Made by a program: the position numbers and the translations under genes. A model generated the notes under the pieces. It saw only the letters and a list, made by a program, of their open reading frames with translations. It did not search any database and was not told the DNA's origin. From Shewanella electrica (GTDB lineage: Bacteria; Pseudomonadota; Gammaproteobacteria; Enterobacterales; Shewanellaceae): a DNA stretch of 64,000 bases. Where the stretch lies: positions 104,042-168,041 of the forward strand of contig NZ_JAKOGG010000007.1 in NCBI RefSeq assembly GCF_022321485.1. Reading direction: 5' to 3'. This document shows positions 41,566 through 51,793 of the stretch, one piece after another. Numbering within the stretch: the stretch's first letter is position 1; each line of letters starts with the position of its first letter.

Positions 41566-44500
41566 ATGACCAGCACCAAGCAGCCCGCAAACATGACTCA
41601 GGTACAAACCCCAGATCCGCTATTTTTACAAGCGGAGCATCTGGCTAAAGATTTCTCCCTTTTTCCGAAACATAGCAAGCGTAGCTTGTCAGATGAAATC
41701 AATGGTTTGCTGGGTGATGAAGATATTCAGGCAAACCTAAAATCGTTAGCTCAATTAGACGTTGACGGTTATGTCAACAAAGTGATTCAACCGACGCTGG
41801 ACAAAAACCGTCCCGGCGCCAAGCGCATTATTGCCGAACTGAAAGGCAAGATGATCTCTGAAGAGGTTCACGGCCCATTTTATCGTGCCGAAATTGAACT
41901 GAACTTTGGTGGTCGTAATCGCCGTATCGGTTTCATCGCCCAAGAACGTACCACCTCTAACGGTGCGTGGATGCCAGAGCATCACTTAATGTGTTGTGAA
42001 GCTGTGCGCCACTTCGCTGAATTGTCGATGCCAATCGTATTTATGATTGACACCCCAGGGGCAGACGCTGGCGAAGAAGCTAACAGCCACAACCAAGCAC
42101 ACTCTATTTCTCGCGCTATCGCTGAAAGCGTTAACGTTGACGTACCGACACTCGGTATCGTTATTGGTGCTGGCTACTCAGGTGGCGCGATTCCACTGGC
42201 GGCGGCTAACATCCTGTTGTCACTGCGCGACGGTATCTTCAACACCATTCAACCTCAGGGCTTACAAAGCATTGCACGTAAGTTCAACTTGTCTTGGCAG
42301 GAATGTGCTAAGTCAGTGGGTGTTTCTCCGGAAGAGCTGTACACCGCAGGTTGCATCGATGGCATCATCGACTTCTCTCCAAGCGACCGCGACGAGCGTC
42401 AGCACAACCTGCGCCGCGCAATTATCAGCGGTATCGAAGCGATTGAACGCGCTGCGGTGGAGTTTGTGAAAGAGTCAGACGACTTGAAAGAACACTATCG
42501 TCGCAGTCTCAACCGTTTCTTGAACCCATCTAAGAATTTGAAAGCACTCGACAGCGCTGTGCATATGTCGTTGGCAAGCAGCCCGACCATGCATATGAAC
42601 CTGTTCGGCAGTGCTTACCGTTATCTGCGTTATTTGACGCTGCGTAGCCGTATCCATTCTATCTCTATGGAACAATATGGCCGCCTGTCAAAAGTGAGCG
42701 TGCCTGAAGGTGACTTGCTGCTGCGTATTCAAAAAGAGCAGGAAAAAGTCTTCCAAACTTGGCTGTCTAGCCCAGATAAAGTGATTTACGACGAAGAGTT
42801 GGCCAAGCTGTGGAACAACTTTGTTGCTAAGCGTGGTGACGTTAGCACTGAACGTAACATGCTGACGCGTCTGATTTTGGGTGAACCAAAAGAGAACTAC
42901 AAAAAAGCGCGTAAGGCGTTGTTGTTCAACATCTGTTGGTCACTCTATCACCGCTGGAAAGCCAACGCGGCAAACAACTTCAAAGGCTTGATCCAATATT
43001 TGGAAACCCTGCCAACAGAAGTGACGCAAAAGCCTTGGCCTGAGCTGAACGATCTCACGGTACTCGACGTCGTAGTCAACCAAGAGCTGCGTGAAGACTT
43101 CATTTGGCAATGCTACAACATCCTGATCTTCAACGCGTTGTATGACAACGTAGTAGGCAATCTGGCGTCTATCGCGAAAGAAGCGATGATGAACAAGAGC
43201 CTGTCTCGCAGTTCAGTCGATGGCTTGTTGCACAAGTCGATTGACCGCGCGTTATCTACCCAAGATGTGGCGAACGACAAGAGCAAGTTCTACAAGTGGT
43301 TGAAGTACTTCATGTCTCAGTCTAACCGTGCTGAGCTGTTGACCAAAACCGAACAGTGGAAGAGCGTGGGTTTCCCACAACTGAACAACAGTCTGTTCGT
43401 TATCCTGACTTACTTCTTCGAACGTTTGCTGCCGGAATATTTCGACAGTGAAGAAGACAACACACAGTACACTGGTGCCATTAACCCGGTACGTATCGGT
43501 CGTCGTAAAGACTTCTGGAACCGTCTGACCATGGGTTATCAAGACTTGCTGATCCAGAAAGTGCTGCGTGAAGAGAAGAAAACCGGCAAGATGACGTGGA
43601 ACAACATTGTTGACACATTCTTCAAAAATTTTGATGAGTTGAATGGCGACAAGATGACCGCTAACTCATTGAACTTCCCAGGTTTCCGTCTTTCTATCGA
43701 AGATGCATTGGACAAAGGTATTCGCCCATGTGGTTTGATTACCGGTCTGGCAGACTTTAAACACAACGGCAAAAAACTGCGCGTGGGTGTGGCGGTATCT
43801 AACACGGCATTCCAAGCGGGTGCGTTCGACATGGCCAGTGCTGAGAAATTCTCTGCATTGCTGATCGAATGTGCTAAGCGTCGTCTGCCTGTTATCTGCT
43901 TTATCAGCTCCGGTGGTATGCAAACTAAAGAGGGTGGTGCTGCACTGTTCTCTATGGCCGTGGTGAACGACCGTATCACTCGCTTCATTCGTGACAACGA
44001 ATTGCCAGTGATGATGTTTGGTTTCGGTGACTGTACCGGTGGTGCGCAAGCGTCATTTGTCACTCACCCATTGGTGCAAAGCTATTACCTGTCTGGTACT
44101 AACATGCCATTCGCAGGGCAAATGGTGGTACCGGCTTACCTGCCATCAACATCCACCCTGTCTAACTACTTGTCAAAAGTACCGGGTGCGATGAATGGTC
44201 TGGTGAACAACCCATTCAGCGATACGCTGAACGATGCGCTGGCAGGTATCGACCCACTGATGCCAATGCCAACTGAAAACATTGAAGATGTGATCAGCAG
44301 CGCGCTGTCATCTTTGGTGCCAGAAGCGCACGAGCAGTTGACCGATGAAATCGTTCAAGATGATCCACGTAAACTGATGAAGCCGATCGACAAAGTGTTG
44401 ATCCACGCTCGCGGTTGTACGGCGGTGAAACTGATCCGTAAAGCGCACGATAACGACATCAAAGTGGTACTGGTAGCGTCAGATCCTGACATGACTTCTG

Positions 44501-46125
44501 TACCAGCAGACATGCTGAATGACAACGACAAGCTGGTTTGTTTGGGTGGTAACACCTCAGACGAATCTTACTTGAATGCCTACTCAGTGCTGCGTGTAGC
44601 CGACTACGAAAAAGTTGATGCACTGCACCCAGGTATCGGCTTCTTGTCTGAAAGCCCACAGTTTGCGGCTTTGTGCGTAAACAACGGCGTGAACTTTGTT
44701 GGCCCAAGCGTGAACTCAATGACCACCATGGGTAACAAATCGAACGCGATTAAGACCTCGCAATCGCAAAACGTACCGGTTGTTCCCGGTTCACACGGTA
44801 TTTTGACTAACGCTGAGCAAGCGGTGAACGTGGCTAACGAAATCGGTTACCCAGTATTGCTTAAAGCGGTACAAGGCGGTGGCGGTAAAGGTATTCAGGT
44901 GGTGCGTCGTCCAGAAGAGATGATTGGTCTGTTCCAAAAAACCTCGACTGAAGCGGCAGCTGCGTTTGGTAACGGCGACCTGTACCTCGAAAAATATGTG
45001 ACTTCACTGCGTCACATCGAAGTGCAGTTGCTGCGTGACCAATTTGGTAACGCCAAAGTGCTGGGTCTGCGTGACTGTTCAGTACAACGTAACAACCAGA
45101 AAGTGATTGAAGAATCTGGTTCAACCATGTTGCCAGATGAACTGAAAGCGAAAGTGTTGGATTACACCAAAGCACTGGGTAACGCCACTGACTACATGGG
45201 CGCCGGTACTGTTGAGTTCATCTACAACTTGGATGCTAACGAAGTGTACTTCATGGAGATGAACACTCGTCTGCAAGTAGAACACCCAGTGACTGAACTG
45301 ACTTCAGGTATCGACATTGTAAGTGCACAGTTTGACATCGCTTCAGGCCGTTCAATTGAACACCTTGAGCCAAAACAACTGGGCTACGCGCTGGAAGTTC
45401 GTGTCACCGCAGAAAAAGCGGCACTGGACAGCCATGGCGTACTGCAATTGCTGCCTAACCCAGGTTTGATTACTGAATGTGTGATGCCTGAGCGTGACGA
45501 TATCGACGTGATTTCTATCGCGGCCGAAGGCAAAGAAGTATCGCCTTACTACGATAGCTTGATTGCGCAGATCATCGTACATGGTGAAGACCGTGAAGAC
45601 GCCATCAACCGTATGTTGAGCTACCTCGATAGCGTATCTATCAAAGGTATTGCGACCAACATTCCGTTGCTGAAACGTATTCTGGCTGACCGTACCTTCC
45701 GTGAAGGTGTGTACGACACCAACTACTTGCCACGTCTGATGGCTGAGTTGGACATTCCAGCATTGATTGCTGAGATGGAAGCAGCGGCAGAAGCCAAAGC
45801 GGTAGACACTGAGTCACTGCGCGTTGGTGAGTCGAACGAGCTGAAAGTATTGGCGCAAGGCGCAGGTATCTTCTACAGCTCACCTGCACCGGGTGAAGCC
45901 GACTTCGTTAAAGAAGGCGACATTGTGACTGTGGATCAAACCTTAGCGCTGACTGAAGCGATGAAGATGTTCTCACAAATCACGCTGGCAGGGTTCAACC
46001 GTAAAAACGCGGTACTGTACCCAGAAGACAAGCAATATCGCATCGAGCGTATTCTGAACGGTAACGGTCAGCAAGTATCGCAAGGTGACCTGCTGTTTGT
46101 TATCTCGCCAGTAGAGAACGACTAA
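41566..46125 (+). CDS. Fused multidomain acyl-CoA carboxylase-like protein
   Basis: 1519-residue biotin-dependent carboxylase carrying all parts on one chain. From the N-terminus: a carboxyltransferase alpha-like domain (about 60-300, with VIGAGYSGGAIPLAAANILL), a long helical region, a carboxyltransferase beta-like domain (about 690-960, with FISSGGMQTKEGGAALF and FGFGDCTGGAQASF), a biotin carboxylase (about 985-1430, with the ATP-grasp loop QGGGGKGIQVV and EMNTRLQVEHPVTE), and a biotinyl domain ending with TEAMKM, Lys near residue 1464. The AccD zinc finger is not seen. The substrate could be acetyl-CoA or another acyl-CoA. AGAGGA eight bases before ATG fixes the start. Its codon use looks like that of highly expressed genes. 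Confidence 0.85.
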   Translation: MTSTKQPANMTQVQTPDPLFLQAEHLAKDFSLFPKHSKRSLSDEINGLLGDEDIQANLKSLAQLDVDGYVNKVIQPTLDKNRPGAKRIIAELKGKMISEEVHGPFYRAEIELNFGGRNRRIGFIAQERTTSNGAWMPEHHLMCCEAVRHFAELSMPIVFMIDTPGADAGEEANSHNQAHSISRAIAESVNVDVPTLGIVIGAGYSGGAIPLAAANILLSLRDGIFNTIQPQGLQSIARKFNLSWQECAKSVGVSPEELYTAGCIDGIIDFSPSDRDERQHNLRRAIISGIEAIERAAVEFVKESDDLKEHYRRSLNRFLNPSKNLKALDSAVHMSLASSPTMHMNLFGSAYRYLRYLTLRSRIHSISMEQYGRLSKVSVPEGDLLLRIQKEQEKVFQTWLSSPDKVIYDEELAKLWNNFVAKRGDVSTERNMLTRLILGEPKENYKKARKALLFNICWSLYHRWKANAANNFKGLIQYLETLPTEVTQKPWPELNDLTVLDVVVNQELREDFIWQCYNILIFNALYDNVVGNLASIAKEAMMNKSLSRSSVDGLLHKSIDRALSTQDVANDKSKFYKWLKYFMSQSNRAELLTKTEQWKSVGFPQLNNSLFVILTYFFERLLPEYFDSEEDNTQYTGAINPVRIGRRKDFWNRLTMGYQDLLIQKVLREEKKTGKMTWNNIVDTFFKNFDELNGDKMTANSLNFPGFRLSIEDALDKGIRPCGLITGLADFKHNGKKLRVGVAVSNTAFQAGAFDMASAEKFSALLIECAKRRLPVICFISSGGMQTKEGGAALFSMAVVNDRITRFIRDNELPVMMFGFGDCTGGAQASFVTHPLVQSYYLSGTNMPFAGQMVVPAYLPSTSTLSNYLSKVPGAMNGLVNNPFSDTLNDALAGIDPLMPMPTENIEDVISSALSSLVPEAHEQLTDEIVQDDPRKLMKPIDKVLIHARGCTAVKLIRKAHDNDIKVVLVASDPDMTSVPADMLNDNDKLVCLGGNTSDESYLNAYSVLRVADYEKVDALHPGIGFLSESPQFAALCVNNGVNFVGPSVNSMTTMGNKSNAIKTSQSQNVPVVPGSHGILTNAEQAVNVANEIGYPVLLKAVQGGGGKGIQVVRRPEEMIGLFQKTSTEAAAAFGNGDLYLEKYVTSLRHIEVQLLRDQFGNAKVLGLRDCSVQRNNQKVIEESGSTMLPDELKAKVLDYTKALGNATDYMGAGTVEFIYNLDANEVYFMEMNTRLQVEHPVTELTSGIDIVSAQFDIASGRSIEHLEPKQLGYALEVRVTAEKAALDSHGVLQLLPNPGLITECVMPERDDIDVISIAAEGKEVSPYYDSLIAQIIVHGEDREDAINRMLSYLDSVSIKGIATNIPLLKRILADRTFREGVYDTNYLPRLMAELDIPALIAEMEAAAEAKAVDTESLRVGESNELKVLAQGAGIFYSSPAPGEADFVKEGDIVTVDQTLALTEAMKMFSQITLAGFNRKNAVLYPEDKQYRIERILNGNGQQVSQGDLLFVISPVEND

Positions 46126-46145
46126 GCATTCGCTTTAGCACATTG

Positions 46146-46172
46146 AAAAAGCCCGCATTGCGGGCTTTTTTG
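46146..46172 (+). terminator. Terminator after the carboxylase gene
   Basis: AAAAAGCCCGC/GCGGGCTTTTT perfect 11-bp stem with ATT loop and a further T, 20 bases past the stop. Confidence 0.92.
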
Positions 46173-46369
46173 TGGCCGAAATTTACCACGGCGGCCGGCA
46201 TCCGCTTTCGCTCAGCGAGAGGCGCATTTGCGGCAGCGCCAACTTTTGCCGTCAGATGCTGATTTTTTCGATCTAAATGGGGCGCTGGCATAGGTTTTAA
46301 CGGTCATTTGAGTTAAAATCCCGCGTTTGCATTATCCAGTAAACATTCCAATCAGGTAATTGAAATCAC

Positions 46370-47468
46370 ATGTTTGAAGTGAATCCTGTCAAAAACAAAA
46401 TCAAGGAGCTGTCAGAGCGTACAGAACTCCTGAGGGGGTATCTTTGACTATGACGCCAAGAAAGAGCGTCTAGAAGAAGTAGTCAGAGAGTTAGAAGGCT
46501 CAGAAGTTTGGAACAATCCTGAACGTGCCCAAGCCCTTGGTAAAGAACGCGTCGCGTTAGAAACCGTAGTAGAAACCATCGACGAGCTCGAATCGGGCCT
46601 CGAAGACGTAGAAGGCCTGCTTGAGTTAGCGATTGAAGAGGAAGATGAAGACACCTTCAACGAAACTTCAAACGACCTCAACGAGCTAGAAAAACGTCTG
46701 GAAGAACTTGAATTCCGTCGTATGTTCTCTGGCGATAGCGATGCCTCAGATTGTTACCTCGATATTCAATCGGGTTCCGGCGGTACTGAAGCGCAAGACT
46801 GGGCCAACATGGTACTGCGTATGTACCTGCGTTGGGGTGAAGATCATGGCTTTAGCCCAGAGTTGATTGAAGTTTCTGACGGTGACGTAGCGGGTATCAA
46901 GAGTGCCACTATCAAGTTCACTGGTGAATATGCTTATGGCTGGTTGCGCACCGAAACGGGCGTGCATCGCTTAGTGCGTAAGTCACCGTTTGACTCAGGT
47001 GGTCGTCGTCATACCTCGTTCTGCTCAGTGTTCGTTTACCCTGAAATTGACGATTCTATCGACATCGATATCAATCCTGCCGATCTGCGTATCGACGTTT
47101 ACCGCGCCTCGGGTGCCGGTGGTCAGCACGTTAACCGTACCGAATCTGCGGTGCGTATTACCCACGTGCCAACCAATACTGTGGTGCAGTGTCAAAACGA
47201 CCGCTCACAGCATAAAAACAAAGACACCGCGATGAAACAGCTGAAAGCTAAGTTGTTTGAGCTGGAGCTGAAAAAGCAGAATGCGGAAAAACAAGCGGCG
47301 GAAGATCTCAAGTCGGATATCGGCTGGGGTAGCCAGATCCGTTCTTATGTACTGGATGATTCACGCATCAAAGATTTGCGCACCAGTGTAGAAACCCGCA
47401 ACACGCAAGCCGTTCTAGACGGCGATTTAGACAAGTTTATTGAAGCCAGCCTCAAATCAGGGCTGTAA
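46370..47468 (+). CDS. prfB: Peptide chain release factor 2, programmed +1 frameshift
   Basis: RF2 reads UAA and UGA stop codons. Translation begins at ATG 46370 and meets an in-frame TGA at codon 26 (46445-46447). The classic frameshift site is present: AGGGGG (46433-46438) as the internal Shine-Dalgarno, then TAT CTT TGA C. A +1 slip at CTT continues in the other frame from 46446 to the stop at 47468. The joined product is 25 + 340 = 365 residues, the same as E. coli RF2. The SPF anticodon-like tripeptide (KSPFDSGG) and the GGQ motif ([10 protein letters not shown]) are intact. The frameshift lets RF2 level control its own synthesis. lysS follows after 17 bases, the common prfB-lysS operon. 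Confidence 0.97.
46433..46448 (+). promoter_or_regulatory. RF2 recoding signal
   Basis: AGGGGGTATCTTTGAC: an internal Shine-Dalgarno three bases before the slippery CTT, the stop codon TGA and the following C, which is a poor termination context. This is the known prfB autoregulation signal. Confidence 0.96.
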
Positions 47469-47485
47469 CAGAGAAGACGCTGAAA

Positions 47486-48988
47486 ATGACTGAACATTTG
47501 GATGAAAACAAACTGATCGCGGAACGTCGTGCCAAGCTCGATCAAATCCGTACTAGCAGTCCGGCTAACGGTCACCCTAACACTTTCCGTCGTAGCCACA
47601 AGGCTGCCGAGCTGCAAGCTCAATACGGCGATAAGACCAAGGAAGAGCTGGAATCTCTGGGCTTCACCACTGCCATTGCTGGCCGTGTCATGGCTAAACG
47701 TGGCCCGTTCATCGTGCTGCAAGATGTCTCTGGTCGTATCCAAGCTTACGCAGAAAAAAGCGTACAAGCAGATTTGAAAGAGCGTTACAAAGGCTTGGAC
47801 ATCGGTGACATCATCGGCGTTAAAGGCCAACTGCACTTGTCTGGTAAAGGCGAACTGTACGTGCACATGGACGAATACGAGCTGCTGACTAAAGCACTGC
47901 GTCCACTGCCAGAAAAATTCCACGGTCTGACTGACCAAGAGATGCGTTATCGTCAACGCTACGTTGACCTGATCGTCAACGAAGAATCACGCAACGCGTT
48001 CCAAATGCGTTCTAAAGTGGTTGGTGCCATCCGTAGCTTTATGGAAGGCAAAGAGTTTATGGAAGTAGAAACCCCAATGATGCACGTCATCCCTGGTGGT
48101 GCTTCTGCGCGTCCATTTATCACACACCACAATGCGCTGGATATCGATATGTACCTGCGTATCGCGCCAGAATTGTACCTGAAACGTTTGGTCGTGGGCG
48201 GTTTCGAGCGTGTGTTCGAAATCAACCGTAACTTCCGTAACGAAGGTCTGTCACCACGTCACAACCCAGAATTCACCATGATGGAATTCTATATGGCGTA
48301 CGCTGACTACAAAGATCTGATGGATCTGACCGAAGAGATGCTGTCTTCTATCGCCCTGAAACTGACTGGCGACACTAAGCTGCCATACGGTGAAGATGTG
48401 ATTGACTTCGGTGGCCCATATGCTCGTATGAGCATGCTGGAAGCGATTCAACACTACAATCCAAACAATGCCAAAATCCAAGCAATGACTTACGAACAAG
48501 TCAAAGACTTGGACTTCATGCGCACCTTGGGTAAAGAAGTAGGCTTGGAAATCGAAAGCTTCTGGACTTGTGGTCAACTGCTGGAAGAGATCTTCGGTGA
48601 AACCGCAGAGCCTAAACTGATGCAGCCTACCTTCATCACTGGCTACCCAGCGGACATTTCGCCACTGGCACGTCGTAGCGATGACAACGACTTCATTACC
48701 GACCGTTTTGAATTCTTCATCGGTGGCCGCGAAGTGGCTAACGGCTTTAGCGAGCTGAATGATGCTGAAGACCAAGACAGCCGCTTTAAAGCACAGGTTG
48801 CTGCGAAAGATGCGGGTGACGACGAAGCGATGTTCTACGATGCAGACTACATCACTGCACTGGAACACGGTCTGCCACCAACAGCAGGTCAAGGTATCGG
48901 TATCGACCGTTTGGTCATGCTGTTTACCAACAGCCACACCATCCGTGACGTGATCCTGTTCCCAGCGATGCGTCCACAAGCGCAATAA
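47486..48988 (+). CDS. lysS: Lysyl-tRNA synthetase, class II
   Basis: 500 residues, the usual length. An N-terminal OB-fold anticodon-binding domain (about 55-150) precedes the class II catalytic domain with motif 2 [20 protein letters not shown] and motif 3 [13 protein letters not shown]. It charges tRNA-Lys. It is co-transcribed with prfB and followed by a terminator. Confidence 0.97.
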   Translation: MTEHLDENKLIAERRAKLDQIRTSSPANGHPNTFRRSHKAAELQAQYGDKTKEELESLGFTTAIAGRVMAKRGPFIVLQDVSGRIQAYAEKSVQADLKERYKGLDIGDIIGVKGQLHLSGKGELYVHMDEYELLTKALRPLPEKFHGLTDQEMRYRQRYVDLIVNEESRNAFQMRSKVVGAIRSFMEGKEFMEVETPMMHVIPGGASARPFITHHNALDIDMYLRIAPELYLKRLVVGGFERVFEINRNFRNEGLSPRHNPEFTMMEFYMAYADYKDLMDLTEEMLSSIALKLTGDTKLPYGEDVIDFGGPYARMSMLEAIQHYNPNNAKIQAMTYEQVKDLDFMRTLGKEVGLEIESFWTCGQLLEEIFGETAEPKLMQPTFITGYPADISPLARRSDDNDFITDRFEFFIGGREVANGFSELNDAEDQDSRFKAQVAAKDAGDDEAMFYDADYITALEHGLPPTAGQGIGIDRLVMLFTNSHTIRDVILFPAMRPQAQ

Positions 48989-49019
48989 GCGTTAGCTAGT
49001 TTTAGCCGCTTAAAAACAT

Positions 49020-49056
49020 TAAAGCCTTGCAGTTGACTGCCAGGCTTTATTTTTTG
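49020..49056 (+). terminator. Terminator after lysS
   Basis: TAAAGCCT-GCAG / CTGC-AGGCTTTA stem with one unpaired base on each side, followed by six T. It lies 32 bases past the stop. Confidence 0.85.
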
Positions 49057-49091
49057 AGACAAACGGCTGAACCGCTAAAGATGCCTGCGGT

Positions 49092-50576
49092 TTAGCGACA
49101 CTGCGTTAGCTTGCCGGTAGTGCGTAGTTGTTGTAATTGCGCCTGAGCCGTTTCGCTGCCTAACTTCGCTGCTTTATCTAGCCAATGGCGTCCCTCAATT
49201 TCATTATGTTGACAAAACATCAGTGTGCCCAAGGTCTCAGCACCTTTCACATGGTTATGTTTTGCCGCTTGTCGCAAATATTCCAGTGCGCGCGTGGCAT
49301 CCGCTTTCGCTAACTTGAAAAACAGTTTGTATGCCGCATCGGCATCCTCAAACTTGGTTGCTAACTGCTGCAACACCGCTATTTGCTGGGGCTCAGTCGC
49401 GGTGACATTGATGCTGCCAGAATAGTAACTGCTTGCAGGCAGATCGGCATTGAAGTCGCTAATGTAATAGTTGTAGCTGCCTTCCTCGACAGCAAACAAT
49501 AGGTTACTTAAGTCGTCCAAGTTCAACGCATCAAGGTCGTTTAGTCGTTGTTGATATTGGGCGTTAATATCATCGTTGCTGATAAGCTTATTAGCGGCAA
49601 TGTCTAACTTGTCAGACTCTGGCATATCGGCGGCCTTTAGTTGCTCCGCAAATGACAGCGCCTGCCGTTTAAATCGCGTCTCTACCACTTTATCTGATAG
49701 TGCCTGATAGCGAGTCAATTCTTGTTTAAGTGCCGACGTATTGCCATATAACGCCGCTTGTTGGCGCCATTTAGTTGCTTCGTGTTCAAATTCTGCACTG
49801 CCTACGTATTCCTTGCTGAGACTATCGGCATCTCGGTAAATCGTGTCGACAACTATCCACCAAATCTGTTGGAATTGAGGGCTACCTGATTCGGCTTTGC
49901 TTTTAATCGCTAATGCTTCCGCTGAGGGGGCGTCATAGTTACCAAATTTGTAGGCGGATATTGCTTCTTGGGTATTGTCCCAATGCAATATCGAATCAAA
50001 CGGACTCAGTTGGCAGGACGTTAACACCGACTCATAATCATCGGCTTCGATATTCGCTAGGCAGGCTTTATCTGCGTGAACTTGATAGAAGTAGCAGCCG
50101 CCGCAAAGCATTACAGCAAAGAGTAACGGCAATCCCATTTTCTGCCAACGAGGTGCCGTTGTTACCTGAAAAGGCTGCAGATCGTGCTCACTGATGGCCT
50201 GTTCTTCTAACTCCGTGAGCGCTTTTTTGCTGGTTAGATGCACTATGATGGCGGCCACAGGTAAGCCAATGAACCATGAAGCGTTGACGTTTAGCCACAT
50301 GCCAAGAGCGAGGTAACCTAGACTAGCAATGATAGTCGTAGGGATCCGCGCTGATGATGAATATAGTCGGCCGACATATCTGGCGAATAGGCCGATGATT
50401 GCTGGAAATACAATCCAAGCCATCCCACGACTGATAATCGCATGAGTTTCTATATAGCGCATCAAGACTGCGGCTAACACAAATCCAATGATTGCGCCGA
50501 GCAGCGCTAAAATGGGGCGTTCTTCTTTGACGAGTTTTATATAAGCTTGTTCTAATTCCGCTCTTTGGTACTGCAT
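49092..50576 (-). CDS. Membrane protein with Sel1-like repeats
   Basis: 494 residues. Three or four hydrophobic segments lie in the first 120 residues and one more near 150-170 (LLFAVMLCGGCYFY), followed by a long helical extracytoplasmic or cytoplasmic region. The C-terminal 80 residues form two Sel1-like repeats (AKADATRALEYLRQAAKHNHVKGAETLG, given as positions about 415-490). Such repeats usually mediate protein contacts. No enzyme motif is seen and the role is unknown. Topology suggests the repeats face the periplasm if the number of segments is odd. Confidence 0.7.
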   Translation of the reverse strand: MQYQRAELEQAYIKLVKEERPILALLGAIIGFVLAAVLMRYIETHAIISRGMAWIVFPAIIGLFARYVGRLYSSSARIPTTIIASLGYLALGMWLNVNASWFIGLPVAAIIVHLTSKKALTELEEQAISEHDLQPFQVTTAPRWQKMGLPLLFAVMLCGGCYFYQVHADKACLANIEADDYESVLTSCQLSPFDSILHWDNTQEAISAYKFGNYDAPSAEALAIKSKAESGSPQFQQIWWIVVDTIYRDADSLSKEYVGSAEFEHEATKWRQQAALYGNTSALKQELTRYQALSDKVVETRFKRQALSFAEQLKAADMPESDKLDIAANKLISNDDINAQYQQRLNDLDALNLDDLSNLLFAVEEGSYNYYISDFNADLPASSYYSGSINVTATEPQQIAVLQQLATKFEDADAAYKLFFKLAKADATRALEYLRQAAKHNHVKGAETLGTLMFCQHNEIEGRHWLDKAAKLGSETAQAQLQQLRTTGKLTQCR

Positions 50577-50814
50577 GGGTATCCTACCTCTACTTCATAT
50601 CCCAGCGTGTTAATGACGCAGGTTGCTATCTTATCCAGAATAAAAAAGGTAGGAAATTCATTTTGTTAATAATAAGCGGTTTTTGTTAGGCGGAGCTACA
50701 ATGATTGAACGGCGATAGCCGACCATGCCGTATCAAATACCGCCAACAATGATGATTCGTCAGTGCCACTTTTAACGGCAAGCTGAGCTGCTAAGCGAAT
50801 GCGTTAGCACGGTT

Positions 50815-51705
50815 TCAATGCAACTGCTCCACGCAGATACGGTCGCAGCCGAGCGCTTTGGCGGCGGCGAGCCCTTGGCTGGCGCGGTTGAGGAGATCTT
50901 GGCTGCGTTGATCATCGTCGGCAAACTGGCTCAGGCCACCACTGATGGAGGTGCACGCTTGCGGCAGATCGAGTGATAACAGTTGTTGATGGATATCTTT
51001 ACGCAGGCGGTCGATAAGCCCCCACGCTTGTTCGGTTTCGGTGTGCGGCAGCAAAATCACAAAGCTATTGTGTTGGTAACGAAAGGCGCGATCCTCTTGG
51101 CGCAAATCGCTCAGGCAGACATTGCCGACGGTGGACACCACACAGGCTTCTGTCGTCTCGCCACATTGCTGCTGTAACTGATGAAAGTAGTCCAATTCGA
51201 ACAATACCAAGCTGCACTGAATATGATGTCGATGGAACAAGCTGAAATGGGCCGCCAGCTCTTTGCTCATACGCCGTTGGCTGTACAGGTGTGATACTAA
51301 ATCTACCTCACCATAATTGGCCCAGCGCTGCGCTTGCTTGTGGTAATGGGTCACGTCATGGCTAAGCCATAATACGGCCGCTTCTCCGTCCACGGTAAAA
51401 CCCAGTGGCTGAATATGTCCCTCCCACCAACTGTTGTGATGTGGTTTGGATTGCTGCCAGTCTTGATGGCTCAACGCAAACTCGACTCTGTGTGGCCGTG
51501 CAGTGGCTAACGCATGGTCAATTTGTGCCAATAACCAAGGCGTTTTATTCAGCGTAAATACGTGACTAATACTTGGTGATGGCATAAACCCTTGATAGCC
51601 ATTTTCGCAGCCAAAGACCTGCACACAGCGGCCGCTGCGTGTGAGCACAAACGCTGGGATCGGTAAGGCATTAGCCAGTTGGCTGAGTTGCTGCGGCGTC
51701 AGCAT
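50815..51705 (-). CDS. PAS-like plus degenerate GGDEF protein
   Basis: About 296 residues from the second ATG (TTGGA lies about nine bases before it; an upstream ATG at 51723 adds six). The N-terminal 110 residues resemble a PAS sensor. The C-terminal part has the diguanylate cyclase framework (FELDYFHQLQ, SISGGLSQF, AKALGCDR), but the active-site loop, normally RxGGDEF, reads RYQHNSF. The catalytic acidic residues and glycines are gone, so it is unlikely to make cyclic di-GMP and may act as a receptor or partner. No EAL domain is present. Confidence 0.8.
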   Translation of the reverse strand: MLTPQQLSQLANALPIPAFVLTRSGRCVQVFGCENGYQGFMPSPSISHVFTLNKTPWLLAQIDHALATARPHRVEFALSHQDWQQSKPHHNSWWEGHIQPLGFTVDGEAAVLWLSHDVTHYHKQAQRWANYGEVDLVSHLYSQRRMSKELAAHFSLFHRHHIQCSLVLFELDYFHQLQQQCGETTEACVVSTVGNVCLSDLRQEDRAFRYQHNSFVILLPHTETEQAWGLIDRLRKDIHQQLLSLDLPQACTSISGGLSQFADDDQRSQDLLNRASQGLAAAKALGCDRICVEQLH

Positions 51706-51793
51706 AGCGGGGCATCCAAGCATGTTGAGGGCATAGATTGATCTTAGTCGAAATCAGCGTGCTTGCAGCAGCAAATGCTAATTTTAATGCGGC

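Noticed and set aside
42475-45889. Long antisense frames inside the carboxylase gene
   Set aside because: Caused by strong codon bias on the coding strand; they have no family resemblance.
46370-46447. prfB as a truncated or frameshifted pseudogene
   Set aside because: The stop is the conserved recoding site; the joined length and motifs are those of normal RF2.
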